Positions 15,165 to 24,281 of a stretch of 64,000 nt of DNA are shown here, piece by piece. Position 1 is the first letter of the stretch. Each line of letters begins with the position of its first letter. Where the stretch lies: contig NZ_CALNVW010000046.1 in NCBI RefSeq assembly GCF_940670765.1, forward strand, positions 111,983-175,982, read 5' to 3'. The translations under genes and the position numbers were made by a program. Under the pieces are notes generated by a model. That model searched no databases. It was not told where the DNA came from and saw nothing but the letters and a program-made list of their open reading frames with translations. Origin of the DNA: Streptomyces sp. A 4/2. Lineage in GTDB: Bacteria > Actinomycetota > Actinomycetes > Streptomycetales > Streptomycetaceae.

Positions 15165-15949
15165 CCTCGCTTCCCGACGGCTACTTCGAGCGACCGACTG
15201 TCCCTCGGGTGCAGGACCACCTCGACGGCGGCACCGACAACTACCGGCCCGACCGGGACTTCGCTCGTGACCTGATCACGGCGGCGCCGTGGCTGCCGGC
15301 CAGCGTGCGCGTCAACCGCGCACACGGCCCACGGGTCCTGACCTGCCTCACGCGGGAGTACGGCATCGACCAGGTCATCGACCTGGGATGCGGTCTGCCG
15401 CACGACGACAACCGCGACGTGCCCGACGAGGTGCGCCGCATGGTGTACGTCGACTCCGACCCCGGGGTGGATGCCCACGCGCGGATGGTTCTGGCCGAGC
15501 GGCACGGCACGGCGTCGTTGCGAGCGGATCTCGAGGACATGCCGGCCCTTCTGGCTGCCGGACCGATCGTGCAGCTCGACCGCGATCGTCCTATCGGGGT
15601 GCTGCTGCACGACGTCCTGCCGTGGATCGGCGACGAGACGGTGTACACCGTCCTGGCGGCGCTGAGGTCCTGGCTTCCGGCCGGCTCGGTGCTGTCCGTC
15701 ACTCACGCCACCACGGACATGGCTCCCGAGGCGATGACCGCCCTCACCCGTCTCTACGAAGGGGCGGGCATCGGCTTCTGGCCCCGGTCCGGGCAGCAGA
15801 TCCGCGATCTGCTCACCTCCTGGGCACCGCTGGAGACGGGCGAGCTGAGGACCACCGCCGCCTGGCGACGCCCCACGCACGTGCACTCGCGCTTCGACCA
15901 CTCGCACGCCTACGCCATCATCGCTTCGCCTGGAGACCGCACCTCATGA
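15161..15949 (+). CDS. DUF574 S-adenosylmethionine-dependent methyltransferase
   Basis: 262 residues of the DUF574 family (S-adenosyl methyltransferase, Pfam PF04672), common in Streptomyces regulatory islands. It shows the family opening (RPTVPRVQDHLDGGTDNY), VIDLGCGLPHDDN as the SAM-binding loop, YVDSDPGVDAHAR as the acidic motif after strand 2, and VLLHDVLPWI. The substrate is unknown for the family. It is coupled to genes on both sides by ATGA overlaps. Confidence 0.9.
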   Translation: MTSLPDGYFERPTVPRVQDHLDGGTDNYRPDRDFARDLITAAPWLPASVRVNRAHGPRVLTCLTREYGIDQVIDLGCGLPHDDNRDVPDEVRRMVYVDSDPGVDAHARMVLAERHGTASLRADLEDMPALLAAGPIVQLDRDRPIGVLLHDVLPWIGDETVYTVLAALRSWLPAGSVLSVTHATTDMAPEAMTALTRLYEGAGIGFWPRSGQQIRDLLTSWAPLETGELRTTAAWRRPTHVHSRFDHSHAYAIIASPGDRTS

Positions 15950-17808
15950 CCACTTCGCCGCCTCGCACTCACACCCCGGCCGTTCGCGCGCCGCGCATCG
16001 AGGACTACGCGCTCATCGGCGACATGCAGACCGCTGCTCTGGTCTGCCGGGACGGAAGCGTCGACTGGAACTGCCTGCCGCGCTTCGACTCGGCCGCGGT
16101 CTTCGCCGGCCTGCTCGGCACCGACGAGCACGGGTTCTGGCGGATGGCTCCCGCTGTCCCGGCCGGTGTGCCCGCGCCGTACGCGGACCGGTGCCGCTAC
16201 GTGGGCGACAGCCTCCTCGTCGAGTCCGAGTGGGACACCAAGACGGGCACGGTCCGCGTCCTCGACTTCATGCCACCCCGGGACGGACACGGCCCGCAGC
16301 TGATCCGGATCGTCGAGGGCGTCAGGGGCACGGTGGACATGATCTCGACGCTCGCCCCGCGCTTCGGCTACGGCCGGCTGATGCCGTGGATCTCCGACAA
16401 GGACGCGCGGATGGCCGCGGTGTCCGGCCCGGACGCGCTGTGGTTCGACACGTCCTTGCAGGGTGAGGAGAAGGACGGCGCCGTCCACCACTCCTTCACC
16501 GTCGCGGCCGGCGCCCGGGTGGCCTTCGCCATGAGTTGGGCGCCATCCCACGCTCCCGCGCCCGAGGTTCCCGACGCCGAGGCGGCGCTGAGGGAGACCG
16601 CCGCCTTCTGGGAAACGTGGGCGGGCCAGCTCGTCTACGACGGCCCGCACCGTGATGCGGTCGTCCGGTCTCTGATCACGCTGAAGGCGCTCACGCATGC
16701 CCCCACCGGCGGGATCGTGGCCGCGCCGACGACCTCCCTGCCCGAAGACCTCGGAGGGGAGCGCAACTTCGACTACCGCTACGTATGGCTGCGGGACACG
16801 GCGGTCACGCTGTCCGCGCTGCTGCGGACGGGGTGCCGAGACGAGGCGGTCGCGTGGCGGCAGTGGCTGCTGCGCACGATCGGCGGCGACCCGGAGAACC
16901 TGCAGATCATGTACCGCCTCGACGGCCGCCGCGAGATGCCCGAGCGGGAGCTCAACTGGCTTCCCGGATACGAGAACTCCAGCCCGGTCCGGATCGGCAA
17001 CGGCGCGGTGGACCAGTTGCAGCTGGACGTGCCCGGCGAGGTCATCGAGATGCTGGTCCTGGCGCACCAGCTCGGCGTTGCCCGATGCGAGAACACCGAG
17101 CGGTTGATGCTGCGGCTGGTCGACTACGTCCGCAAGCACTGGCGCTTGCCGGACGACTCGATCTGGGAGGTCCGCGGCGGCCGCCAGCACTTCACCTACT
17201 CCAAGGTCATGTGCTGGGTGGCCATCGACCGCGTGGTCGGCCTCGTCGAGCAGGGCGTGGTCGTCGCCGACCTGGAGGCCTTGGTGGCCCTGCGTGCAGA
17301 GATCCACGCTGAGGTGTGTGCACGGGCCTTCGACGAGAAGCGCAACACCTTCACGCAGTCGTACGGCTCCAAGGAGCTGGATGCCTCGCTCCTGCTCCTG
17401 CCACAGACCGGGTTCCTGCCGGCCGATGACCCGCGGGTGATCGGCACGGTCGACGCTGTCCGCAGGGAGCTCTCTCCCGACGGCGTCCTGGTCCACCGCT
17501 ACCACACGGACGGCCGGCAGGTGGGCATGGACGGCTTCTCGGGGGACGAGGGCGCGTTCCTTCTGTGCTCGTTCTGGGCCGTCGACGCTCTGGCCCTCAC
17601 CGGCCGACTGGACGAAGCCGAGGCCCTGTTCGAGCGGCTGCTGAGGCTGCGAAGTGACCTGGGCCTGCTCGCGGAGGAGTACGACCCGGCCACCGGGCGC
17701 CAGGTGGGGAACTTCCCGCAGGCGTACTCGATGCTCGGGCTGGCCAACAGCGCCGTCCGGCTGTACGAGCTGCGCAAGGTGGCGTCGGTGACGGTGATCG
17801 CCGCGTGA
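15946..17808 (+). CDS. Glycoside hydrolase family 15 protein (glucoamylase/trehalase-like)
   Basis: 620 residues, typical for bacterial GH15 enzymes, which release glucose from alpha-glucans or cleave trehalose by inversion. The N-terminal beta-sandwich begins with IEDYALIGDMQTAALVCRDG; the (alpha/alpha)6 barrel contains GERNFDYRYVWLRDTA, the general acid in SIWEVRGGRQHFTYSK, and the general base in LLAEEYDPATGRQVGNFPQA. No signal peptide, so it is probably cytosolic. The ATG overlaps the methyltransferase stop. The substrate cannot be decided by eye, though actinobacterial homologues of this size are often trehalases. Confidence 0.92.
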   Translation: MTTSPPRTHTPAVRAPRIEDYALIGDMQTAALVCRDGSVDWNCLPRFDSAAVFAGLLGTDEHGFWRMAPAVPAGVPAPYADRCRYVGDSLLVESEWDTKTGTVRVLDFMPPRDGHGPQLIRIVEGVRGTVDMISTLAPRFGYGRLMPWISDKDARMAAVSGPDALWFDTSLQGEEKDGAVHHSFTVAAGARVAFAMSWAPSHAPAPEVPDAEAALRETAAFWETWAGQLVYDGPHRDAVVRSLITLKALTHAPTGGIVAAPTTSLPEDLGGERNFDYRYVWLRDTAVTLSALLRTGCRDEAVAWRQWLLRTIGGDPENLQIMYRLDGRREMPERELNWLPGYENSSPVRIGNGAVDQLQLDVPGEVIEMLVLAHQLGVARCENTERLMLRLVDYVRKHWRLPDDSIWEVRGGRQHFTYSKVMCWVAIDRVVGLVEQGVVVADLEALVALRAEIHAEVCARAFDEKRNTFTQSYGSKELDASLLLLPQTGFLPADDPRVIGTVDAVRRELSPDGVLVHRYHTDGRQVGMDGFSGDEGAFLLCSFWAVDALALTGRLDEAEALFERLLRLRSDLGLLAEEYDPATGRQVGNFPQAYSMLGLANSAVRLYELRKVASVTVIAA

Positions 17809-17950
17809 ATGCACCGCAGAGCACCGCCTCCGGTACGGGCGCCCGGCGGCTCCGTCCCGGCCCGTTCACCGGCCGCGCGGCGGGACGGGAGCACCGCCTC
17901 TCCCCCATCGCTCTCCGCCCGCAGCCGACCCCTATGTGTCAGGAGTCCCC

Positions 17951-19273
17951 ATGCTCGATCCTCAGGTAACCGCAGCCGTGCTCGGCGCCGGGTTCGCCGT
18001 CACGTCGGTGGGTCTCCTCGCGCAGACCCGCGCCAAGCGCGCTCTGGCCGCGCGCTGCACGCGGCTGGAGCAGCAGCACGAGGCTGACGGCACGCACATA
18101 GCCGCGCTCGAGGCCGAGGTGCGGCACTTCGCCGAGGCGGTGATGCCCGCTCTGGTGGATGTCCTGGCGCGCGGGTACCGCGGTGTGCCGGTCCCCGGGC
18201 TCCGCCAGGAGCAGCTGGCCGGCACCGTCGTCGACCACGCGCACCAGGCCGTGAGACGGCTGCTGCAGGAGGCTGTGACCGTCACCCGCGAGCACATCGG
18301 ACGCGCGGCCAGGTCTTCGGTACGCGACATCATCGACGAGGCGCAGACCGGTCTGCACCGTTGTCAGCTGCGCGTGGTCGAGGAGATGGAGCATCACCCC
18401 GACGGTACGGCGTATCACCAGAGCCTGATGGCCTTCGATCACCTGGTCACCCAGTCCTTGCACACGCTGCAGCGCATGCGGATCTTGACCGGGTCGTGGC
18501 CGGGTCTACAGCGAGCGGACTGCACGGTTCGCGAGGTCGTGGAATCAGCCCGCGGGCGGATCAGCGACTACCTGCGGGTCAGCTACACCTACGAGCAGCG
18601 CACCGGGGAGACCTGGTTGGAGGGGCGGGTCGTCGAGCCGGTCACCGTCGCGCTCACGGAGCTGCTGTCCAACGCGGCCGCGTTCTCCGACGGCAAGGTG
18701 TTCGTCGAGGTGCAGGCGTTCCAAACGGGGTACTGCATCGTCGTCGACGACGGCGGCCTGAGCATGAACCACTTCCAGCGCGAGGAGGCGGCCAGGCAGC
18801 TGGGGCAGCGTGGAGTCCTGGACGTCACCACCGTGCAGGACACCGGCCAGCTCGGATTCGCGGTCATCGGCCGCCTCGCCGGCGAGTACGGATTCTCCGC
18901 GGACGTCACCAGTACCTCCCCGTACGGCGGTGTGCGGGCCGTACTGCGCATCCCTCAGGAGCTGTTCGGGCACGGCCCGACCGACGAGGAGATCGAGGCC
19001 GACCGCCAGGCGGCAGCGTCCCGTGCCGGGTACACGCCCCTCCCCCTGGGACCTGCTGCGGCCGCCGGAGCGGCAGACGCAACTTCCGGAGAGCCGACTT
19101 CTGGAGGTCTGCCTCAGCGGCGGCGGCGCTCGCCGGTTGCCCCTGCGCCGGCCCGGGACAGCGAGCCCGCGCCGACGGACGACCCCGATGCGTTCTCCGC
19201 CAGCCTCGCCCAGCTGGGGCGGACCATCCACCACACCGAGAACCCCCTTGAAGGAGACCAGCTTCATGACTGA
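17951..19273 (+). CDS. cvnA: Conservon sensor-like ATPase CvnA
   Basis: 440 residues. First gene of a complete conservon, the actinobacterial module of a kinase-like membrane protein with roadblock, DUF742 and GTPase partners. A single N-terminal membrane helix (residues 5-25) is followed by a coiled region, a helical dimerisation-like segment (MAFDHLVTQSLHTLQRM) and an HATPase domain with N box (ALTELLSNAAAFSD), VVDDGGLSMN and GQLGFAVIGRLA. The usual phospho-acceptor His motif of histidine kinases is not obvious. The C-terminal 80 residues are Pro/Ala-rich and disordered. AGGAG 5 bases before ATG 17951 decides the start. It overlaps cvnB by 8 bp. Confidence 0.92.
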   Translation: MLDPQVTAAVLGAGFAVTSVGLLAQTRAKRALAARCTRLEQQHEADGTHIAALEAEVRHFAEAVMPALVDVLARGYRGVPVPGLRQEQLAGTVVDHAHQAVRRLLQEAVTVTREHIGRAARSSVRDIIDEAQTGLHRCQLRVVEEMEHHPDGTAYHQSLMAFDHLVTQSLHTLQRMRILTGSWPGLQRADCTVREVVESARGRISDYLRVSYTYEQRTGETWLEGRVVEPVTVALTELLSNAAAFSDGKVFVEVQAFQTGYCIVVDDGGLSMNHFQREEAARQLGQRGVLDVTTVQDTGQLGFAVIGRLAGEYGFSADVTSTSPYGGVRAVLRIPQELFGHGPTDEEIEADRQAAASRAGYTPLPLGPAAAAGAADATSGEPTSGGLPQRRRRSPVAPAPARDSEPAPTDDPDAFSASLAQLGRTIHHTENPLEGDQLHD

Positions 19274-19697
19274 GCAGCAGCAGCCGACCGCCGACACCCA
19301 CGACATGACCTGGGTGCTCAACCGCCTCGCCGAGTCGAAGGGCGTCGAGCACGTGGCTCTGTTCACCAGCGACGGCCTGGTGCTGGCGCACTCCGAAGGG
19401 CTGCACCGCGACGTGGCCGACCGGACCGCCGCCAGCTCCTCCAGCCTGTTCTCGCTGGGCCGCGGCGTCGGCGAGTTCGCGCCGACGGCCGACGACACGA
19501 CCCCGCGCAAGATCATCATCGACCTTCCCGGGGCGTGCGTCCTCGTCTTCGCCGCCGGCCACAACACCGTGATCGCCGTCTCGATCGGCGCGGAAATGAC
19601 CGACGCCAAGGTCGCGGTCGCGTCCGCCGAGACGATCAAGGCCATCAAGGGCCTGGCCCCCGCGCTGTCCGCGCGCGCGAGGGCCCGGACCTCGTGA
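19266..19697 (+). CDS. cvnB: Conservon roadblock/LC7 protein CvnB
   Basis: 143 residues of the roadblock/LC7 family. Core features are GVEHVALFTSDGLVLAHSEG, a central helix and KIIIDLPGACVLVFAAGHNT. In conservons these proteins are thought to act with the CvnD GTPase, in the manner of MglB with MglA, possibly modulating its nucleotide state. It overlaps cvnA by 8 bp and cvnC by 4 bp. Cytosolic; no membrane segment. Confidence 0.93.
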   Translation: MTEQQQPTADTHDMTWVLNRLAESKGVEHVALFTSDGLVLAHSEGLHRDVADRTAASSSSLFSLGRGVGEFAPTADDTTPRKIIIDLPGACVLVFAAGHNTVIAVSIGAEMTDAKVAVASAETIKAIKGLAPALSARARARTS

Positions 19698-20050
19698 CGC
19701 CCCGCGGCCGCCGGCGTGCCGGGATGGTGCGGCCCTACACCCCCACCGGGGGAAGGGCCGAACCAACCCGCCGCACTCTGGACGTGGCCACGCTGCTGAT
19801 CGCCGATCCGAACAAGCCGCTGGCCGGGCTGGACGCTCACTCCCACCGCCTGATGCAGCACTGCCTGCCCGGCGTGCTGTCGCTGGCCGAGGTGAGCGCC
19901 GACCTGCAGCTGCCGGCGGCCGTAACGAAGGTCTTGGTCGCCTCCCTCGTCGACAGCGGCCACCTCGTCAGCCGCAGCCCCGTCCCCGCCGCTCAGCAGA
20001 CCGACCGTCATCTGCTGGAGAGGATTCTCGATGCGCTTGAAAAGCTCTGA
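19694..20050 (+). CDS. cvnC: Conservon DUF742 protein CvnC
   Basis: 118 residues of the DUF742 family, found almost only in conservons. It has MVRPYTPTGGRAEP near the start, DVATLLIADP, and a winged-helix-like region (HCLPGVLSLAEVSADLQLP, then VLVASLVDSGHLV). GTG 19694 overlaps the cvnB stop as GTGA; an internal ATG at 19724 is possible. It overlaps cvnD by 20 bp. Confidence 0.93.
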   Translation: MTPRGRRRAGMVRPYTPTGGRAEPTRRTLDVATLLIADPNKPLAGLDAHSHRLMQHCLPGVLSLAEVSADLQLPAAVTKVLVASLVDSGHLVSRSPVPAAQQTDRHLLERILDALEKL

Positions 20051-20630
20051 GGGCGACTACCTGGCCCCCGGGGTCGAGCAGTCCGTGAAGGTCGTCGTGC
20101 TCGGACCGTTCGCCGTCGGCAAGACCACCCTGGTCGGCGCCGTGTCCGAGATCCGTCCCGCCTCGACCGAAGAACGCCTGACGGAGGCCGGCAAGGCGGT
20201 CGACACCCTGCGCGGGCTGTCGGACAAGACCACCACCACCGTGGCGCTCGACTTCGGCCGGCTCACCCTGACCGACGACATCGTGCTCTACCTGTTCGGC
20301 GGCCCCGGCCAGCCCCGGTTCAGCTTCATGGTCGACGAGCTGATGCGGGGAGCGCTGGGCGGCGTGGTCCTGGTCGACACCGCGCGGATCACCGAGTCCT
20401 GGGACGCCATGGGGCGCATGGAGGAAGCCGGCCTGCCCTACGTGGTCGCCGTCAACACCTTCCACACCTCGCCCCGCTACGGCGAGACCGAACTGCGCCG
20501 CTCGCTGGACCTTGCCCCCTCCACGCCGCTGGTCGAGTGCGACGTCCGGCACAGGGAGTCGGCGAAGAAGCCGCTGATCGCGCTCATATCCCACCTGCTG
20601 TCCCGCCCCAGCCTGGAGCCCGTCTCATGA
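20031..20630 (+). CDS. cvnD: Conservon small GTPase CvnD
   Basis: 199-residue Ras-like GTP-binding protein. It carries a P-loop (GPFAVGKTT), a switch region with TTTVALDFG, YLFGGPGQPRF as the Walker B/switch II (the Asp-x-x-Gly here is Gly-x-Pro-Gly, as in other conservon GTPases), and VVAVNTF as a degenerate base-specificity motif. CTGGAGAGG precedes the ATG. In conservons the GTPase is the likely output switch of the module. Confidence 0.93.
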   Translation: MRLKSSEGDYLAPGVEQSVKVVVLGPFAVGKTTLVGAVSEIRPASTEERLTEAGKAVDTLRGLSDKTTTTVALDFGRLTLTDDIVLYLFGGPGQPRFSFMVDELMRGALGGVVLVDTARITESWDAMGRMEEAGLPYVVAVNTFHTSPRYGETELRRSLDLAPSTPLVECDVRHRESAKKPLIALISHLLSRPSLEPVS

Positions 20631-21871
20631 CCACGCCGCCCCCGCTCTCCACCAGCGGCTGCCCCATGCTGCACGGCGACGCGTTCGCCGCCCAACCGAA
20701 CGCCGTCTACGAGCAACTGCGCGCCCAGGGCCCGGCCGGATGGGCGGAGATCGCCCCCCGCGTGCATGCACTGGTCGTCACCAACCACCGGGCCGCCGTC
20801 ACCCTCGTCAACGACACCAACACCTACTCCAAGGACTCGCGCCTGTGGGCCGACCTGGCAGCCGGCCACGTCCCCCAGGACAGCCCGGTGCTCGGCATGA
20901 TGGCCTGGCGGCCCTCCGTCCTTTACACCGACGGCGACGACCACGCCCGCCTGCGCTGGGCCATGGACGACTGCATCGCCCGGATCAGCCCCCACTGGCT
21001 TCGGGACATCACTCGACGCAACGCACTGAAGCTGATCGCCCGGGTCATCACCCGCGGCCGGGCCGACCTGATGGCCGACTTCGCCGACATGGTGCCCATG
21101 CTCAACTTCGCCGAAATCCTCGGCTGCCCGCCCGAGATGACCGACCAGATGGTGCGCGCCTGCCAGGCCCTCATCAGCGCCGGCCCCGAAGCCGTCCAGG
21201 GCGCCGCGGACTTCGCCGGCCTGCTGTACGAACTCATCCAACTGCGCCGGACGCGGCCCGGCCAGGACCTCACCTCCTGGATGATCAACCACGCCGCAGC
21301 GCTCAGCGACGACGAGATCCTCAACCAGCTGTTCTGCGTCACCGGCGCCGGCCTCATCCCCACGGCCGCCGCCACCGCCTGGACCCTGCACCTGCTGCTG
21401 CGGGACGACGAATACGCCGGCAGCCTCGCCTCCGGCACGCTCACCGTGCGCCGGGCTCTGGACAAGGCGCTGTGGGAGCGCGCCCCCATGGCGAACTTCT
21501 CCGTCCACTTCGCCCGCCATGACACCTATCTCCACGGCGTTCACGTACCGGGCGGTGTCCCGGTCCTGATCTCCCACGCCGCCGCGAACACCGACCCCTC
21601 ACTGCCGAGCGGCCGCAGTTACGACAGCCAGGCTCACCTCGCCTGGTCGGCCGGGCCGCATCGCTGCCCCGCGATCTCCCAGGCCACCACGATCGTGCAG
21701 ACCGCCGTCGAGACGATCCTCGACCAGCTGTGGGACATGACGCTGACCGACGAGAGCGCCGAACCCCTCTTGCGGCACGGTCCCTTCCACCAGTGCCCGC
21801 AGACGATGCCCGTCACCTTCCGTCCCAAGTCCGCCGACCGCATTCCCGCCTTCGCAGGAGGAACCTCGTGA
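20627..21871 (+). CDS. cvnE: Conservon P450 CvnE, CYP157-like without ExxR
   Basis: 414-residue cytochrome P450. The heme loop AWSAGPHRCPAI keeps Cys347, but the K-helix ExxR is missing: the aligned residues are D279-K-A-L-W283, so Glu becomes Lys and Arg becomes Trp. Loss of ExxR is known for the CYP157 family, which sits in Streptomyces conservons followed by a CYP154; that is the order here. The I-helix region reads CVTGAGLIPTAAA. ATG overlaps the cvnD stop. Substrate and even catalytic competence are unknown. Confidence 0.9.
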   Translation: MTTPPPLSTSGCPMLHGDAFAAQPNAVYEQLRAQGPAGWAEIAPRVHALVVTNHRAAVTLVNDTNTYSKDSRLWADLAAGHVPQDSPVLGMMAWRPSVLYTDGDDHARLRWAMDDCIARISPHWLRDITRRNALKLIARVITRGRADLMADFADMVPMLNFAEILGCPPEMTDQMVRACQALISAGPEAVQGAADFAGLLYELIQLRRTRPGQDLTSWMINHAAALSDDEILNQLFCVTGAGLIPTAAATAWTLHLLLRDDEYAGSLASGTLTVRRALDKALWERAPMANFSVHFARHDTYLHGVHVPGGVPVLISHAAANTDPSLPSGRSYDSQAHLAWSAGPHRCPAISQATTIVQTAVETILDQLWDMTLTDESAEPLLRHGPFHQCPQTMPVTFRPKSADRIPAFAGGTS

Positions 21872-23103
21872 CCAGCAGCACCTCTCCCACCGCGACCGTC
21901 ACCCTCGACAGCAGCGGCGGCCGCGCACTGTTCGCCCAAGCCGATACCCTCCGCGCCGCCGGGCCCGCCGTCCGCGTCCGCCTGCCCGGCGACGTCACCG
22001 CCTGGGCCGTCACGCGCGGCGCCGTCGCCAAGGTGCTCCTCACCCACGACGACGTCTCCAAGGACGCCCGCAAGTCCTGGCCGTCCCACACCCCCGGATC
22101 CATACCGTGGCTGTACCCGTGGGTGGACGTGGTGTCGATGTTCACCTCCGACGGCGGTGATCACCAGCGTCTGCGCCGGCTGGTCGACCGCGCGTTCACG
22201 CCCGCCCGCATCGAGGCGATGCGCCCCGCCATCCACGCGATCGTCACCGACGTCCTCGACCAGCTGGAGACGCTCGCCGCCACCGGTCCCGTCGACCTGC
22301 GCGCGCACTTCTCCTATCCCATCCCGACCCGGGTGATCTGCGACCTCTTCGGCGTGCCCGCCGAGCAGCGGCCCGAGATGCTCCGCGTGATCGACTCCGT
22401 GCTCGCCACGGACGTCGCCCCCCAGGAAGCCGAGGCCATCAAGCGCGATCTCGGCCGGGCCATGCAGGCCCTGATCGACACCAAGCGCAGCCACCCGGGC
22501 GAGGACATGACCAGCCTGCTGCTGGCCACCCACGAAGAGGACGGCGACCGCCTCAGCCACACCGAGCTCGTCTCCACCCTCATCCTGATGATCGGCGCCG
22601 GCAGCGAGACCGCCGTCGCCCTCATCAACGCCCTCGTCCGTGAACTCCTCGCCCACCCCGACCAGCTCGCCACTGTGCTCGCCGACCCGGCGCGCTGGAG
22701 CGACGCCATCGACGAAGCCCTCCGCCTGCACCCACCAATCATGTACATGCCACTGCGATACGCCACGGCGGACATCGACCTGGGCGACGACGTCGTCATC
22801 CGTCAGGGAGACGCGATCATCATCGGCTTCGGCGCCCACGGCCGTGACCCGGACATCCACCAGAACCCCGAAGCCTTCCGCATCGACCGGGACGACAAGC
22901 AGCACCTGGCCTTCGGCTACGGCATCCACTACTGCCTGGGCGCCCGCCTCGCCAAGCTCGAAGCCGAAGAGGCCCTCCCCGCCCTGTTCCAGCGCTTCCC
23001 CCAGCTCGCCCTGACCGGCGACGTCAACGACCTCGAGCCGCAGCGGTCCTTCATCGGCACCGACGTCACCGCGCTCCCCGTCGCACTGCACCCCACGCCG
23101 TAA
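21868..23103 (+). CDS. Cytochrome P450, CYP154-like
   Basis: 411-residue cytosolic P450 with all standard elements: I helix LMIGAGSETAVALINALV, K-helix ExxR in IDEALRLHP, and heme loop AFGYGIHYCLGARLAK. The wording of these motifs and its place behind a CYP157-like gene fit CYP154, whose members hydroxylate hydrophobic or macrolide-like substrates in vitro. GTG 21868 overlaps the cvnE stop (GTGA). Electron partners are not encoded nearby. A strong hairpin follows the stop and closes the conservon transcript. Confidence 0.92.
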   Translation: MTSSTSPTATVTLDSSGGRALFAQADTLRAAGPAVRVRLPGDVTAWAVTRGAVAKVLLTHDDVSKDARKSWPSHTPGSIPWLYPWVDVVSMFTSDGGDHQRLRRLVDRAFTPARIEAMRPAIHAIVTDVLDQLETLAATGPVDLRAHFSYPIPTRVICDLFGVPAEQRPEMLRVIDSVLATDVAPQEAEAIKRDLGRAMQALIDTKRSHPGEDMTSLLLATHEEDGDRLSHTELVSTLILMIGAGSETAVALINALVRELLAHPDQLATVLADPARWSDAIDEALRLHPPIMYMPLRYATADIDLGDDVVIRQGDAIIIGFGAHGRDPDIHQNPEAFRIDRDDKQHLAFGYGIHYCLGARLAKLEAEEALPALFQRFPQLALTGDVNDLEPQRSFIGTDVTALPVALHPTP

Positions 23104-23113
23104 CCGCACCCGA

Positions 23114-23151
23114 GCGCGGGCCAGGGCAGCCCCTGGTCCCCGGGCCCGCGC
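23114..23151 (+). terminator. Two-part stem-loop closing the conservon operon
   Basis: Outer arms GCGCGGG (23114-23120) and CCCGCGC (23145-23151) enclose an inner stem CCAGGG/CCCTGG (23121-23126 and 23131-23136). It begins 10 bp after the P450 stop and 46 bp before the next gene. Confidence 0.55.
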
Positions 23152-23196
23152 CGACCGCCTTCCGCCACCCCCTCCTTCCTCGACCCAGGACCGACG

Positions 23197-23700
23197 ATGC
23201 CCACCACCGATACCCCGCCCACCGTCCTCACCCCGGACCAGCACCGCGTCGCCGCACGACTCGTCTACGGCGCCTCCAACCAGCTGATCGCCCGCCAGGA
23301 GCACCTGGCCGTGTTCACAGTGGCCAGCCACCTCGCTGCGGTCCGGCGGAAGTTCAACCGCCCGGGCTCCTCGCGCGCTGTCCTCACCCACGCCCTGCTC
23401 ACCGCCCGGGAAGTGCAGCCGCCCGCCACCACCGGGCCGACCCCGGAGTTCACCGCGCGCGACCGGCAGGTCATCCGGGCCGTCGCCGAGCACAACCTCA
23501 ACCCTGCCATCGGCGACGCGATCGGGGTGCGGGCCGATGACGTGCGGGCGGAGATCGACGCGGTCACCGTCAAGGCGGGCGCCCAAAACGCGGTCCACCT
23601 CGTCGGTCTGGGCCACGCCTGGGGAATCTTCGGGGAATCCGCACCGGCCAGCGCCCTCAGCCAGCCCGCGCTCGCCGCGTCCACGGCGGGAGCGGCGTGA
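23197..23700 (+). CDS. Protein with two LuxR-type helix-turn-helix units
   Basis: 167 residues. Residues 10-70 align with the LuxR/GerE helix-turn-helix (LTPDQHRVAARLVYGASNQL then VASHLAAVRRKF); residues 85-140 look like a second, more divergent copy (FTARDRQVIRAVAEHNLNPA then VRAEIDAVTVKAG). There is no receiver or ligand domain. It is the first gene of the long 23.2-55.2 kb block and could be its DNA-binding regulator. AGGA precedes the ATG; the stop overlaps the next start. Confidence 0.7.
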   Translation: MPTTDTPPTVLTPDQHRVAARLVYGASNQLIARQEHLAVFTVASHLAAVRRKFNRPGSSRAVLTHALLTAREVQPPATTGPTPEFTARDRQVIRAVAEHNLNPAIGDAIGVRADDVRAEIDAVTVKAGAQNAVHLVGLGHAWGIFGESAPASALSQPALAASTAGAA

Positions 23701-24281
23701 TGGGCGACGCCGGCACACCCGTGTACGCAATGCTTCCGGTCCGCACCGGCGCGGCGAGAGCCGAGGCCGCAGCGCTCGCCCAGGTGGCCACCCACATGCT
23801 CGCTGACCAGGGCATCGACCATCCTGCTGATCAGCTGGTTACCCTCATCCGGTCGCAGGCCACCGTCACCGGTCTCTACGACGACGGCGAGCTCGCCGGA
23901 TGTCTCGTCGTGCACCCCGGCGAGGACCTGCCGCACTGGAGCCACGACTGCCCCGGCCCTGGCATCTCGGTGTCCATGGTCCCGCCGGTGCCGGGACACG
24001 ACGACCAGGCGGCACGACTGCTGACGCTGTGGCTAGCCGACCACGCGGCACAGCACGGACTGGAGTGGATTTGGTGGGAGATCCCGGCCACCCACCAGCC
24101 GCGGGCGGCGCTGCTGGCCTTGCTGCGTGACCTCGGATGGGAAGACCTGCCTGCTGTCCGCCGCGCCGACGGCGAGCGTGTCACACCCCTGCGACTGCGG
24201 ACCGAGCTGCGCCCCGCGCCCACCGTGGCGATCTCCGCTTCCGCAGACGCACTCCCCTTACCGACGGTGAGCGCCCGATGA
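23697..24281 (+). CDS. GNAT-like acetyltransferase
   Basis: 194 residues with a GNAT-like layout: strand pair VTGLYDDGELAGCLVVHP, then VPGHDDQAARLLTLWLADHA where the acetyl-CoA pyrophosphate loop would lie, then LEWIWWEIPAT and a terminal helix LALLRDLGWE. The Q/R-x-x-G-x-G/A motif is weak, so the assignment is by pattern. GTG 23697 overlaps the previous stop, and ATG 23700 follows directly as a second choice. Coupled downstream by ATGA. Confidence 0.6.
   Translation: MMGDAGTPVYAMLPVRTGAARAEAAALAQVATHMLADQGIDHPADQLVTLIRSQATVTGLYDDGELAGCLVVHPGEDLPHWSHDCPGPGISVSMVPPVPGHDDQAARLLTLWLADHAAQHGLEWIWWEIPATHQPRAALLALLRDLGWEDLPAVRRADGERVTPLRLRTELRPAPTVAISASADALPLPTVSAR

Noticed and set aside
15910..17814. 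Minus-strand frame of 634 codons opposite the GH15 gene
   Set aside because: The plus strand carries complete GH15 motifs; the antisense product has no recognisable domain.
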